A DNA stretch of 24,715 nucleotides, from positions 1 to 24,715 of the forward strand of contig JAFIHQ010000077.1 in the NCBI GenBank assembly GCA_017849315.1, in the 5' to 3' direction. The notes below the pieces were generated by a model, which searched no databases, was not told where the DNA came from, and saw nothing but the letters and a program-made list of their open reading frames with translations. The stretch is from Treponema sp. (GTDB lineage Bacteria; Spirochaetota; Spirochaetia; Treponematales; Rectinemataceae). Positions 8,043 to 15,588 of this stretch are shown piece by piece. Position 1 is the stretch's first letter; each line of letters opens with the position of its first letter. A program made the translations under genes and the position numbers.

Positions 8043-8570
8043 ATGTCATTTGATTATATCATCGCGCAAGGTGCCTATAACGATATCGCTGCATGTGCGG
8101 CCATCGCCTGCGATTCGGAGATTGGCAGACGATATGGCTTTACGCAAGCAGGCATTTGTGCATCGATAACCAAAAGTATAGCCGGATCAGGCCACTTCGT
8201 TGTGGCAAAAAGTGCCGTGACTGAAAAAACTGAAGAACAGAATGCAAAGGACGCCAAAGCTGCGTCGCACATTGCGGGTTTTGCATGGTTCGAACCAGAA
8301 GGCGCCTTTGCACAGGCTCCCTATCTCAAACTTATAGCCGTTGATTCTAGACTGCAAAGCGCAGGTATTGGGAGCAAACTGCTTGAGGCCTTTGAAACAG
8401 AAACTGCTCAGTTTGGAAGGGCGTGGCTTCTCCTTGTTTCAGATTTTAACGACAAGGCTGCAGCTTTCTACGAACGGCATGGTTACGAACGTGCAGGCAG
8501 GCTGCGGAATTTTGCACGGGAAGGAATCGACGAAATCGTCATGTACAAGTTGCATAAGGCAAACTCATGA
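8043..8570 (+). CDS. GNAT family N-acetyltransferase
   Basis: A single-domain GNAT of 175 residues that should transfer an acetyl group from acetyl-CoA to an amine. The acetyl-CoA pyrophosphate-binding motif is QSAGIG (105-110) after the beta strand YLKLIAVDS, and the C-terminal motif B is DFNDKAAAFYERHGYERAG. An insertion of charged and Ala residues (about 57-76) precedes beta strand 4. The ATG at 8043 is chosen with GGAGG at 8034-8038; a GTG at 8031 is an unlikely alternative because it overlaps that site. The stop overlaps the serine hydrolase start as ATGA, so the two products are probably made together. The substrate is unknown; an amino sugar, a peptide stem or a protein N-terminus are all possible. 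Confidence 0.85.
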   Translation: MSFDYIIAQGAYNDIAACAAIACDSEIGRRYGFTQAGICASITKSIAGSGHFVVAKSAVTEKTEEQNAKDAKAASHIAGFAWFEPEGAFAQAPYLKLIAVDSRLQSAGIGSKLLEAFETETAQFGRAWLLLVSDFNDKAAAFYERHGYERAGRLRNFAREGIDEIVMYKLHKANS

Positions 8571-9835
8571 GATCTGCGGCATGCAACCTCGAAAATGAGT
8601 TGGCCAAGATCAGCTTGAGATTCGCCCACGATGGCTATTTTACCAGGTCAGAGGTGCGTGTCGAACAGGACGGGGCTATCCTGGCAGAATCGGTAATTGA
8701 TTCAGATTCGCCAACTTATGCACTAACACCTTCCCATTGGCAATTCGATATTGCCTCACTTACTAAACTGTTCACCACAACGGCAATTCTCAGATTGGCA
8801 TCGCAACAAAAAATCAATCTCGATTCGGATATTGCTCATCAGAACTGGGCCGCACCGCTTATCGAGGCTGTGAGATTGGAGCAGGATTCTGCGCAGGTTC
8901 ACGAATTGTTGAGCAGGCTCACTATTGCCTCGCTACTCACCCACACGAGCAGCCTTCCCGCCTGGTATCCTTTTTATGCAGGCAGAGAGGCACGGATCCA
9001 CGCTGGGCTTGAGACGCAGATGCCAAAAGCACAGCAGATTGACAGAGAGGCTCAAAGCAAGAAGGATGCGCTGCACGAGGCTTTCGGCATCCCTGGCGAT
9101 TTTTTCTCAATTATTGATAGTGCAATAAAATCAGAGAACCGAGTCCCATTGGGACAGATGCTGTATTCTGATATCAACTTTATGCTGCTTGGAGTAATTG
9201 CTGGCGTGGTCCTGCAGTCCCATGCTTTAGGAGAAGCAATGGAGCATCTTGTGCTTGCTCCGCTGGCGTTAGGCGACACAACCTTTGAGCCGGATTTTGG
9301 CAGAGTAGTTCCCACCGAGTTTGGCAATCGAATCGAAATGGAAATGGTTAGGTCGCGTGGCTTGACTTTTTCTGGGTGGAGACCAATCGACCTGCCACTG
9401 TGTGGGCAAGCCGACGATGGTAATTCATTCTACTATTTTGACGGCCTGGCCGGGCATGCAGGATTGTTTTCGACAGCCAGAGATCTGTGTAGCCTCTGTA
9501 ATCTCTATTTGTTCGAAGGCCGGCGCCCTACCTCAAGCGCCACACGTTGGGGTTCCGCCGAGGTTCTAGACCCCGCCCTTGCAAAGCGGGCTGCGACAAA
9601 CACCGGGCTGGGCCGGGGCCTTGGCTTTGAGTTTGGTCCACGCTATCCCGATGGTTTTGGCCACACCGGTTTTACAGGTACCATGGTCTACATAAACCCG
9701 GAACGTAGGCTCAGCGTCGCAATCCTTACTAATCGACTCAATGTCCCTGAGCCACGAAGTGTAGATCCGTATCGATCCGCTATCGTCCAGGCTATTCTTG
9801 CGTCTCAAAATCCAACATTTTCCCTGGGTTCATGA
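8567..9835 (+). CDS. beta-lactamase-fold serine hydrolase (candidate muropeptide amidase or carboxypeptidase)
   Basis: A 422-residue protein of the serine beta-lactamase/S12 family (Pfam Beta-lactamase). The three active-site boxes are visible: S-x-x-K as SLTK (Ser64, Lys67), the Tyr box YSDINF (Tyr200) and the third box HTG (His366-Gly368) in GHTGFTGTM. No signal peptide or membrane segment is seen, so it should act in the cytoplasm, unlike penicillin-binding proteins. In the Bacillus subtilis mur operon the S12-type protein YbbE (AmiE) sits beside nagZ, murQ and murR and has been reported as a muramyl-L-alanine amidase, so an amidase role here is reasonable but inferred; carboxypeptidase or esterase activity are alternatives. 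The 3' end overlaps the convergent dehydrogenase gene by 44 bases. Confidence 0.88.
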   Translation: MRSAACNLENELAKISLRFAHDGYFTRSEVRVEQDGAILAESVIDSDSPTYALTPSHWQFDIASLTKLFTTTAILRLASQQKINLDSDIAHQNWAAPLIEAVRLEQDSAQVHELLSRLTIASLLTHTSSLPAWYPFYAGREARIHAGLETQMPKAQQIDREAQSKKDALHEAFGIPGDFFSIIDSAIKSENRVPLGQMLYSDINFMLLGVIAGVVLQSHALGEAMEHLVLAPLALGDTTFEPDFGRVVPTEFGNRIEMEMVRSRGLTFSGWRPIDLPLCGQADDGNSFYYFDGLAGHAGLFSTARDLCSLCNLYLFEGRRPTSSATRWGSAEVLDPALAKRAATNTGLGRGLGFEFGPRYPDGFGHTGFTGTMVYINPERRLSVAILTNRLNVPEPRSVDPYRSAIVQAILASQNPTFSLGS

Positions 9836-11216
9836 TAAGATTAGGGTCCCATGCCTGCTTGATGCTTTTTATAAGCATCTGCTCGACCGGGCTCATGAAC
9901 CGGTACATGTACGATTTTCGTTTTAGACCAATGCCGTGTTCTCCGGAGATTTTCCCGCCCAAGTGCGAGGTCGCATCGTACAAGGCCAGGAGAGCCTCGG
10001 GCTCAACCTTCTGCCACGCTTCAAAACTCATCGATGGATCCTTGACAAGGGTTGCGTGCAGATTTCCGTCTCCAGCATGCCCGTAGCACGGAATCGCAAT
10101 GCCGAACTTCCTGGAAATCCGATCCAGTTCCGGCAAGACCAAAGGAATCGAGGCTGGCGGAACCACAATATCCTCAAGACTCTGAACGGGCGAGTACACT
10201 TTGAGCGCCTCTGCGATGTTCCGCCTGATTGCCCACAGACGGTCCTGCGTTGTGCGGTTGTCCGCAACGTATACCTCAATGGCACCAAGCTCAGTACAGA
10301 GATCCCCAACCGCCTCGGCTTCCCGTTCCACCGTAGAAGCATCCCGGCCATCCATTTCTATAAGCAGCATTGCCCCGCACTCCGCATAAGAAAGCCCTTC
10401 GTTCAGATATGTACAGGAGGCGGCAAAACTCTGTCGGTCCATGAATTCGATGGATGTGGGCGTCAAATCTTTGGCAAGAATCTTCGGTACACAGCTAATG
10501 GCTGCTTCCGGTGTCTTGAAAAGCGCAAGAAGGTCGGTCTTGGCGGTTGGCAGTGCGATAAGCCGAATGATCGCTGCAGTAACAATACCAAGTGTCCCTT
10601 CCGATCCTATAATCAAGTGCACCAGATCGTAACCGGTGACATCTTTTGCCAGTTTTCCGCCCAACCACACGATCTCACCTCTGGGAGTCACAAATTCCAG
10701 GCCGAGAATGTAGCGCGAGGTCACTCCGTATTTTATCGCCTTGCCCCCACCTGCGTTTTCAGCAATATTCCCGCCGAGCGTGCATGTTTCCAGGCTCATG
10801 GGATATCCGGCGTAGAAAAGCCCCTTCTCTTTGATGAGACTGTTGATCTCATTGGTCACAATTCCTGCCTCAACTGTCATGGTGAGGTTGTCGTAGTCGA
10901 TTTCCCTGACTTTGTTCATTTTTTCCAAAGACAGCACGATGCCGCCGTACACAGGAATGGCGCCACCGGAAAGGCCGCTGCCTGCGCCGCGCGGCGTTAT
11001 CGGTATGTGTGCTTCATTGGCAAGTCGTACAACGCGGGCAACTGCATCGGTAGACTGAGGGAAGATCACCACGTCCGACATGTGCGCATACTCGTCTTTA
11101 GAGGTTTCGTCGTGCGAGTATGTCTCCCGCATGGCTTCGTCGAGAACGACATTCCGTTCGCCAACGATCTGTCTGAGAGTCTCTAGTAGCTCACTCGTCA
11201 AAGGATTGTAGTTCAT
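9792..11216 (-). CDS. FAD-linked D-lactate/2-hydroxyacid dehydrogenase, GlcD/LctD type
   Basis: A 474-residue flavoprotein of the GlcD/VAO family. The N-terminal FAD-binding domain shows PRGAGSGLSGGA (75-86) and LGGNIAENAGGGKAIKYGVT (147-166). The C-terminal FAD-oxidase domain carries the metal and substrate ligands YGHAGDGNLH (378-387) and GEHGIG (425-430). There is no iron-sulphur domain, so electrons must go to a separate partner. The gene directly upstream encodes an Etf fusion, and the two overlap as ATGA, the arrangement of LctBCD-type lactate dehydrogenase/Etf complexes. D-lactate is the favoured substrate because MurQ, encoded divergently, releases D-lactate; glycolate or 2-hydroxyglutarate cannot be excluded from sequence. 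It overlaps the 3' end of the serine hydrolase gene. Confidence 0.9.
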   Translation of the reverse strand: MNYNPLTSELLETLRQIVGERNVVLDEAMRETYSHDETSKDEYAHMSDVVIFPQSTDAVARVVRLANEAHIPITPRGAGSGLSGGAIPVYGGIVLSLEKMNKVREIDYDNLTMTVEAGIVTNEINSLIKEKGLFYAGYPMSLETCTLGGNIAENAGGGKAIKYGVTSRYILGLEFVTPRGEIVWLGGKLAKDVTGYDLVHLIIGSEGTLGIVTAAIIRLIALPTAKTDLLALFKTPEAAISCVPKILAKDLTPTSIEFMDRQSFAASCTYLNEGLSYAECGAMLLIEMDGRDASTVEREAEAVGDLCTELGAIEVYVADNRTTQDRLWAIRRNIAEALKVYSPVQSLEDIVVPPASIPLVLPELDRISRKFGIAIPCYGHAGDGNLHATLVKDPSMSFEAWQKVEPEALLALYDATSHLGGKISGEHGIGLKRKSYMYRFMSPVEQMLIKSIKQAWDPNLIMNPGKMLDFETQE

Positions 11217-13396
11217 TGCGCCCTCCCTGCAGTGTCCTTCGTATCTGTGTGGTTGTGCCGGCAGAGCGCTGCCGTAAGCCGGGGCACAATCTCGAAGAGG
11301 TCGCCAACAATGGCTAGATCAGCGATCGAATGGATAGGCGCCTCCGGGTCAGAATTGATCGATATGATGGTTTTGGCAGTGCGAATACCTGCCAAGTGTT
11401 GCACAGCTCCGGAGATGCCCACTGCAACATAAACCTCAGGCGAAATCGTCTTGCCACTCAAGCCCACTTGGTGGGGATAGGACAGCCAGCCCCGATCCAC
11501 CGCTTCCCGGCTTGCCCCTATACCGACAGCAGATTCAGGCGCCAAAGCCCCAACCATGTCCCGTATAAGCTGAAAATTCTCAGCTTTCTTGAGCCCGCGG
11601 CCCCCTGCTATTACGAGGCGCATTCCTTCTAGATTCTCAAAATTGCCTGAATTCTGCTCGAGCCCAAGGAATTCCATTGTGGAGGCATCCGCTTCCCTCA
11701 TGGCATACGGGATACGCATAAGCCTGCCGTGACGCGCAGAATCCGGTTCAAGGGGCCTTTCAGAGTGAGGCCGTACGGTCGCCATTTGTGGTTTATGGTG
11801 CGCGGTCTTGATAGTCGCCATGACATTTCCGCCAATGGCAGGTCGTGTTTGTAGAAGAAGCCCCGTGTCCGGTTCTATGGCAAGCTCTGTACAATCGGCT
11901 GTAAGTCCGGTCCCAATGAGTGCCGCGAGGTAGGGCAGCAAGGTGCGCCCTGTAGAGGTTGCTGCGCCAAGGACCACCTCTGGCCTTCTGAACTGTATAA
12001 GCGAGGCAAGGGCTCTTGCCCATGGTTCGCATACGAAATGCGCAAGCCCCTCGCCTTCCAAGGCGATAACGTCGTCTGCACCGTGCGCGATGAGCGTTTG
12101 CGCGTCAAGCATTGGAATTTTCTTGGTTAATGCCACTGCGACGAGATTGGCCCCACGTTGATCGGCGAGTTTCCTTGCCCTTGCAAGAAGTTCCAGAGAG
12201 ACAGTGTCTAACGTCGCTGCCTTATCCGTGCTGGAAGACTCTTTGCCCGGAGCATCGTTTTCCGGAATAGACCCGGCTCCTTGGCTCCGGAACTCGGTGA
12301 GTACCCAAAATTCTGGGCGTTCTGGCTGCGGCAATTGTGGCAATTGTGGCAATTGTTTTGAAACCAGCCTGTCCAGAGAAAGTCCTTCCAAAACTTCCAG
12401 GTTCACGTAATGAAGAGCTCTAGCCGCCTCTCCAATGTCTTTTGCAGCATTCCCAGCCTTGGCTGCCCTGGCATACGAACTCGGTAAGAATCCGTTTCGG
12501 TCGAGGATTTCAAGAAACTTCTTCGCTGCCACATCTATCGATGAATCATCGTTAGCCACAATTCTCTGTCCATTGCGCGTGATTTTAGGATAGAAAACCT
12601 TGGTGACTCGGGTTGGAGAGCCTGCCAGTCCGACGCTGCCCGGCTCAAGCTCCAAGTCGGACATCCCCCAGCGGACAACGCTCGCCTCTCTTGCTGCCTT
12701 CTTGCCCCGCAAGGTCGGTAGCCGCGGTGACGCAACCTCTTTGACGACGCTCATCACGCAGGGGGTTCTGGCGCGAAGAATCTGGTAACCTTCCTCAGTA
12801 AGCCTGCGCACGAGAAGACTCTCCCCAGCCTGCGCTCCTTGCACAGGTCTGTCCATGTTGAGACTCGAGACATAGGTGAAGACAGGCAGCCCAAGTTGAG
12901 CAGCAACTTCGCACGGGACCTGGCCTGTGTCGCCATCGGTAGCCCGTTCTCCAGAAAGAATGAGATCATAATCTCCCACCTTCCTGATTGCCGAAGCCAG
13001 AACTTGCGCAGTGGCCCAGGTATCGGAACCGGCAAAGCCTCGGTCGGTCAGCAGGATGGCCTCATCACAGCCCATAGACAGAGCCTCCCGCAAGGCGCGG
13101 TCTGCATCCTGCGGCCCCATAGTCAACACCGTCACGGTTGGTCCGCTCATCCTCACGTCTGCCCCCGCTGACGTTGCTCCGGAATTCTGGATTTCCTGGA
13201 GCTTCTGCTGCGCCGTGGCCTTGGGCCGGACCACCTTCGCCAAGGACTCCTTGAGGACGAGCGCTTCCTCAATAGCGTAGAGGTCAAGCGGATTGATGAT
13301 GGTCTCCTGCCCGGTCCGGATCATGGTACCCGTCTCCGGGTCCATTTTGACCTTGTCTGTTTCAGGCACCTGTTTGATAAGCACAAGAATGCGCAT
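11213..13396 (-). CDS. electron transfer flavoprotein, EtfB-EtfA fusion
   Basis: One 727-residue chain joins EtfB and EtfA. The EtfB half begins with the classic RILVLIKQVPET and holds the nucleotide-binding ERATDGDTGQ (150-159), like the DGDTAQ motif of Etfs that bind a second FAD. A linker follows (about 340-395), including a QLP tandem repeat. The EtfA half starts at about residue 361 and has its FAD domain at about 593-705 (GASREAVDRGW, QVGLSGKTISPEVYVAVGIS in two parts, QHLAGI, SDPEAPI). Residues 52-84 are an unusual Ala/Gln-rich insertion in EtfB. The ATG at 13396 is chosen because the conserved first strand begins there; an in-frame ATG at 13495 would add 33 atypical residues. It should take electrons from the coupled dehydrogenase, perhaps confurcating with ferredoxin. 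Confidence 0.92.
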   Translation of the reverse strand: MRILVLIKQVPETDKVKMDPETGTMIRTGQETIINPLDLYAIEEALVLKESLAKVVRPKATAQQKLQEIQNSGATSAGADVRMSGPTVTVLTMGPQDADRALREALSMGCDEAILLTDRGFAGSDTWATAQVLASAIRKVGDYDLILSGERATDGDTGQVPCEVAAQLGLPVFTYVSSLNMDRPVQGAQAGESLLVRRLTEEGYQILRARTPCVMSVVKEVASPRLPTLRGKKAAREASVVRWGMSDLELEPGSVGLAGSPTRVTKVFYPKITRNGQRIVANDDSSIDVAAKKFLEILDRNGFLPSSYARAAKAGNAAKDIGEAARALHYVNLEVLEGLSLDRLVSKQLPQLPQLPQPERPEFWVLTEFRSQGAGSIPENDAPGKESSSTDKAATLDTVSLELLARARKLADQRGANLVAVALTKKIPMLDAQTLIAHGADDVIALEGEGLAHFVCEPWARALASLIQFRRPEVVLGAATSTGRTLLPYLAALIGTGLTADCTELAIEPDTGLLLQTRPAIGGNVMATIKTAHHKPQMATVRPHSERPLEPDSARHGRLMRIPYAMREADASTMEFLGLEQNSGNFENLEGMRLVIAGGRGLKKAENFQLIRDMVGALAPESAVGIGASREAVDRGWLSYPHQVGLSGKTISPEVYVAVGISGAVQHLAGIRTAKTIISINSDPEAPIHSIADLAIVGDLFEIVPRLTAALCRHNHTDTKDTAGRAQ
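12331..12357 (-). repeat. 9-base tandem repeat in EtfB-EtfA linker
   Basis: Three copies of GCAATTGTG (last copy one mismatch) encode Gln-Leu-Pro repeats at about residues 348-356 of the fusion. The repeat lies in the interdomain linker, where length changes would be tolerated, so it may vary in copy number between strains. Confidence 0.8.
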
Positions 13397-13706
13397 GGCT
13401 TTGTTGCCCCCAAAAACGAAATTGAACGCTCCAAACACCAAAGAACCGAAAGATATTTTTATGTTACCACGTGAGCACCCAAAAAAGAAATCCAAATTGT
13501 GGCAAAAACTGCAAAAAACAGCATTGTGCCGTGTTCGCTTCTCCCTGACTAGCTTTCGGTAGCTAAGCTGGCATGCATCTATCTTGCTTTTCTTGCAGAA
13601 CTGTGAAAAATTATTTCAAGAGTGGTCACGTTGAATTGTGGCCAAAATCGAATTAAAGAGATAGGGGAACAAAGTTCCATACAAGAGTCCGGAGGCGACT
13701 ATACAA
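13397..13706. promoter_or_regulatory. divergent control region between etfBA and murQ
   Basis: A gene-free stretch of 310 bases drives etfBA-dehydrogenase to the left and murQ-rpiR to the right. It holds a perfect TGAAA-N5-TTTCA inverted repeat (13604-13618), a G-rich possible ribosome binding site for etfBA (13402-13411 region, minus strand) and GGAGG at 13691-13695 for murQ. Promoter hexamers are weak by eye in both directions (for example TTGAAT at 13631-13636 for murQ), so I do not assign a firm promoter. A/T runs are common between 13470 and 13520. Confidence 0.55.
13604..13618. promoter_or_regulatory. candidate MurR/RpiR operator upstream of murQ
   Basis: TGAAA-N5-TTTCA is a perfect 5+5 inverted repeat with an A/T spacer, about 90 bases before the murQ start codon. 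murQ is followed by an RpiR regulator gene, and RpiR proteins often control the operon that encodes them. Imperfect versions of the same repeat flank the first transporter's promoter (2304-2318, 2367-2381). Function is inferred. Confidence 0.5.
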
Positions 13707-14693
13707 ATGAATGCCATTATCGAGGACGACTATTTAGAGCACGCCACAACCGAATCGCGCAACATGCAATCAGAACACATCGATGCGCTTCCGGTCATCG
13801 ATATTCTCAAGATCATCAATGAGGAAGACAAAAAGGTACCTTTTGCGGTAGAAAAGGCCCTGCCCGCAATCGCCGCGCTTGTAGAGGATGTCGTCCATGC
13901 GTTTAATAAAGACGGGCGCCTCGTCTACATAGGTGCTGGAACTTCAGGCAGGCTTGGAGTTCTGGACGCTTCAGAATGCCCTCCGACCTTTGGAGTGCCT
14001 CCTACCATGGTGGTGGGGCTTATAGCGGGGGGCGATACCGCACTCAGAAAGTCCATAGAAGGCGCAGAAGACCGGCCTGAAGATGGGGCGGCTGCACTCA
14101 AAGCCATCGGTTTTACAGATAAAGATGTACTTGTTGGAATAACTGCATCTGGTGCTGCGCCCTATGTGCTCGGTGCTATGGAATATGCAAGGAGCCTTGG
14201 CGCTGTTGTTGGAGCGTTATCCTGCAATCGAGGGTCCAAAACCTTCGAACTCGCTAAACACAAAATACTGGTTGAGGTTGGTCCGGAAGTCATTACGGGC
14301 TCAACACGAATGAAGGCGGGCACGGCGCAGAAGCTTGTGCTCAATATGCTCACCACTGCCAGCATGGTTCGCCTTGGTAAGGTCTATGGCAACCTGATGG
14401 TTGACCTGATGCCGGTAAACCGCAAGTTAGTGGAGCGGTCCAAGAGACTCATCAGGCAAGCAACGGGGTGTTCGAAAAATGAGGCAGAAGCTGCATTCAT
14501 AGCTTCAGGACGCAGACCCAAGGTGGCCATTGTCATGGTCTTGCTCAAGGTCAGTGCGCCCGAAGCTGAGGAACTGCTTGCCCAAGCGGAAGGGCGGATC
14601 TCAGAAGCAGTGCAGCTTTACACTGAAAGGCGCACAACCTGTGGATCTGATCCACAGGTTCCAGATGCCAAAAAGGGGCAGTACGGTGAGTGA
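13707..14693 (+). CDS. murQ: N-acetylmuramic acid 6-phosphate etherase
   Basis: Cleaves the lactyl ether of MurNAc-6-phosphate to give GlcNAc-6-phosphate and D-lactate in the cytoplasm. The SIS domain is evident: YIGAGTSGRLGVLDASECPP (74-93), GITASGAAPYVLGA, and the hallmark VGPEVITGSTRMKAGTAQKL. The two catalytic acids known in Escherichia coli MurQ (Glu83 and Glu114) align with Glu90 and Glu121 here, with the same 31-residue spacing, so the enzyme should be active. The 328-residue length is close to the family's 300 or so; the extra residues are a polar C-terminal tail. GGAGG at 13691-13695 supports the ATG. It overlaps the regulator gene by 8 bases and lies back to back with the Etf/dehydrogenase genes. 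Confidence 0.96.
   Translation: MNAIIEDDYLEHATTESRNMQSEHIDALPVIDILKIINEEDKKVPFAVEKALPAIAALVEDVVHAFNKDGRLVYIGAGTSGRLGVLDASECPPTFGVPPTMVVGLIAGGDTALRKSIEGAEDRPEDGAAALKAIGFTDKDVLVGITASGAAPYVLGAMEYARSLGAVVGALSCNRGSKTFELAKHKILVEVGPEVITGSTRMKAGTAQKLVLNMLTTASMVRLGKVYGNLMVDLMPVNRKLVERSKRLIRQATGCSKNEAEAAFIASGRRPKVAIVMVLLKVSAPEAEELLAQAEGRISEAVQLYTERRTTCGSDPQVPDAKKGQYGE
14636..14660. repeat. 25-base near-perfect palindrome at the murQ/rpiR junction
   Basis: Two perfectly complementary 12-base arms (AACCTGTGGATC and GATCCACAGGTT) flank a single T. It lies inside the 3' end of murQ, about 25 bases before the regulator's GTG start. As RNA it could fold into a 10-base stem with a 5-base loop; as DNA it is a fully symmetric protein-binding site. 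An autoregulatory operator or an mRNA element modulating rpiR translation are both possible. No second copy was noticed in the window. Confidence 0.7.
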
Positions 14694-15567
14694 CGACAAT
14701 CCACAAGACGAGAGCAAGGTACAAAACACCGCTCTTAAAGGTATCAAAGCAGCAATTCCAAACCTCGCCGACGCAGAAAAACGAATTGCTGATTTCGTCC
14801 TGGCATCACCTCAAAAAGCTCTTCACCTCAATATCAACGAACTCGCAAGACAGGCTCAGACCAGCCCTGCTGCAGTGGTCCGGTTTTGTCGCCATCTCGG
14901 CATAGGAAAGTATGCCGATTTCAAGCTATGGCTTGCCAGAGATGTCTACCGGGGATGGGACGAAAAAAGCCTACCCGACCTCGATCTTGAAACGCAGACG
15001 CCTGGCGCGCGTGCCATCAGGGACACAATCGCCGCCGTCCGCAGAACAATGACCTCGCTGTCGCAGACCCTGACTCCAGAGGCCATCGAGTCCGCCGCGG
15101 TTCACATAAGGAGCGCAGGTCTTACGGCGCTTTTTGGCATTGGGGCGTCTGGCCTTGTTGCGGCTGATTTTCATCAGAAACTCACCCGCATCGGTATCCC
15201 AAGTTTTTACCTCTTCGATGTCCATGCACAAATAACGGCCTCGTGCGCACTTAAGCCAACTGCAGTGGCCTTCATTATCTCGTATTCCGGTGAAACAAGG
15301 GAAATGCTAGAAGTAGCATATCAGTCCCGCCAGCAAGGCTGTTACACCATTGCCATGACAACGGCTCAGAATTCTCTCAAAGGGCTTGTGGATCTGGTGT
15401 TGGAGATTCCCACGGTCGAACGGATCTACCGCAGCGCAGCCGAGCTTTCGAGAATAAGTCAACTTGCAACAATCGACGTACTATTCAACGTAATCGTTTC
15501 AAACGACATCGACAATGTTATTGCAGCACTGGATCGATCCATGGAAGCCACACATCATTTTGAGTAA
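14686..15567 (+). CDS. RpiR-family transcriptional regulator (MurR-like)
   Basis: A 293-residue regulator with an N-terminal helix-turn-helix of the RpiR type (about residues 25-85; LNINELARQAQTSPAAVVRF is the HTH core) and a C-terminal SIS sugar-phosphate-binding domain (about 145-275) with GIGASG (151-156) and SYSGET (199-204). MurR of E. coli, the same family, represses murQ and responds to MurNAc-6-P, so the likely ligand here is MurNAc-6-P or GlcNAc-6-P. The GTG at 14686 is chosen because AAGGGG at 14673-14678 precedes it properly; an ATG at 14665 lacks a ribosome site. It overlaps murQ by 8 bases. The product may act at the TGAAA-N5-TTTCA repeats described separately. Confidence 0.9.
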   Translation: MSDDNPQDESKVQNTALKGIKAAIPNLADAEKRIADFVLASPQKALHLNINELARQAQTSPAAVVRFCRHLGIGKYADFKLWLARDVYRGWDEKSLPDLDLETQTPGARAIRDTIAAVRRTMTSLSQTLTPEAIESAAVHIRSAGLTALFGIGASGLVAADFHQKLTRIGIPSFYLFDVHAQITASCALKPTAVAFIISYSGETREMLEVAYQSRQQGCYTIAMTTAQNSLKGLVDLVLEIPTVERIYRSAAELSRISQLATIDVLFNVIVSNDIDNVIAALDRSMEATHHFE

Positions 15568-15588
15568 AGATCTGCAGACCGTCATGCA

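Noticed and set aside
9936..11186. 416-codon open frame on the plus strand antisense to the dehydrogenase
   Set aside because: The minus-strand gene has all GlcD/LctD motifs, whereas the plus-strand product is Cys/Arg/His-rich with no recognisable domain and no ribosome site.
13397..13495. 33-codon extension of the Etf fusion to an ATG at 13495
   Set aside because: EtfB proteins begin with the MxILVxIKQVPxT strand. The extension is Phe/Gly-rich and unlike the family, and would occupy the divergent control region.
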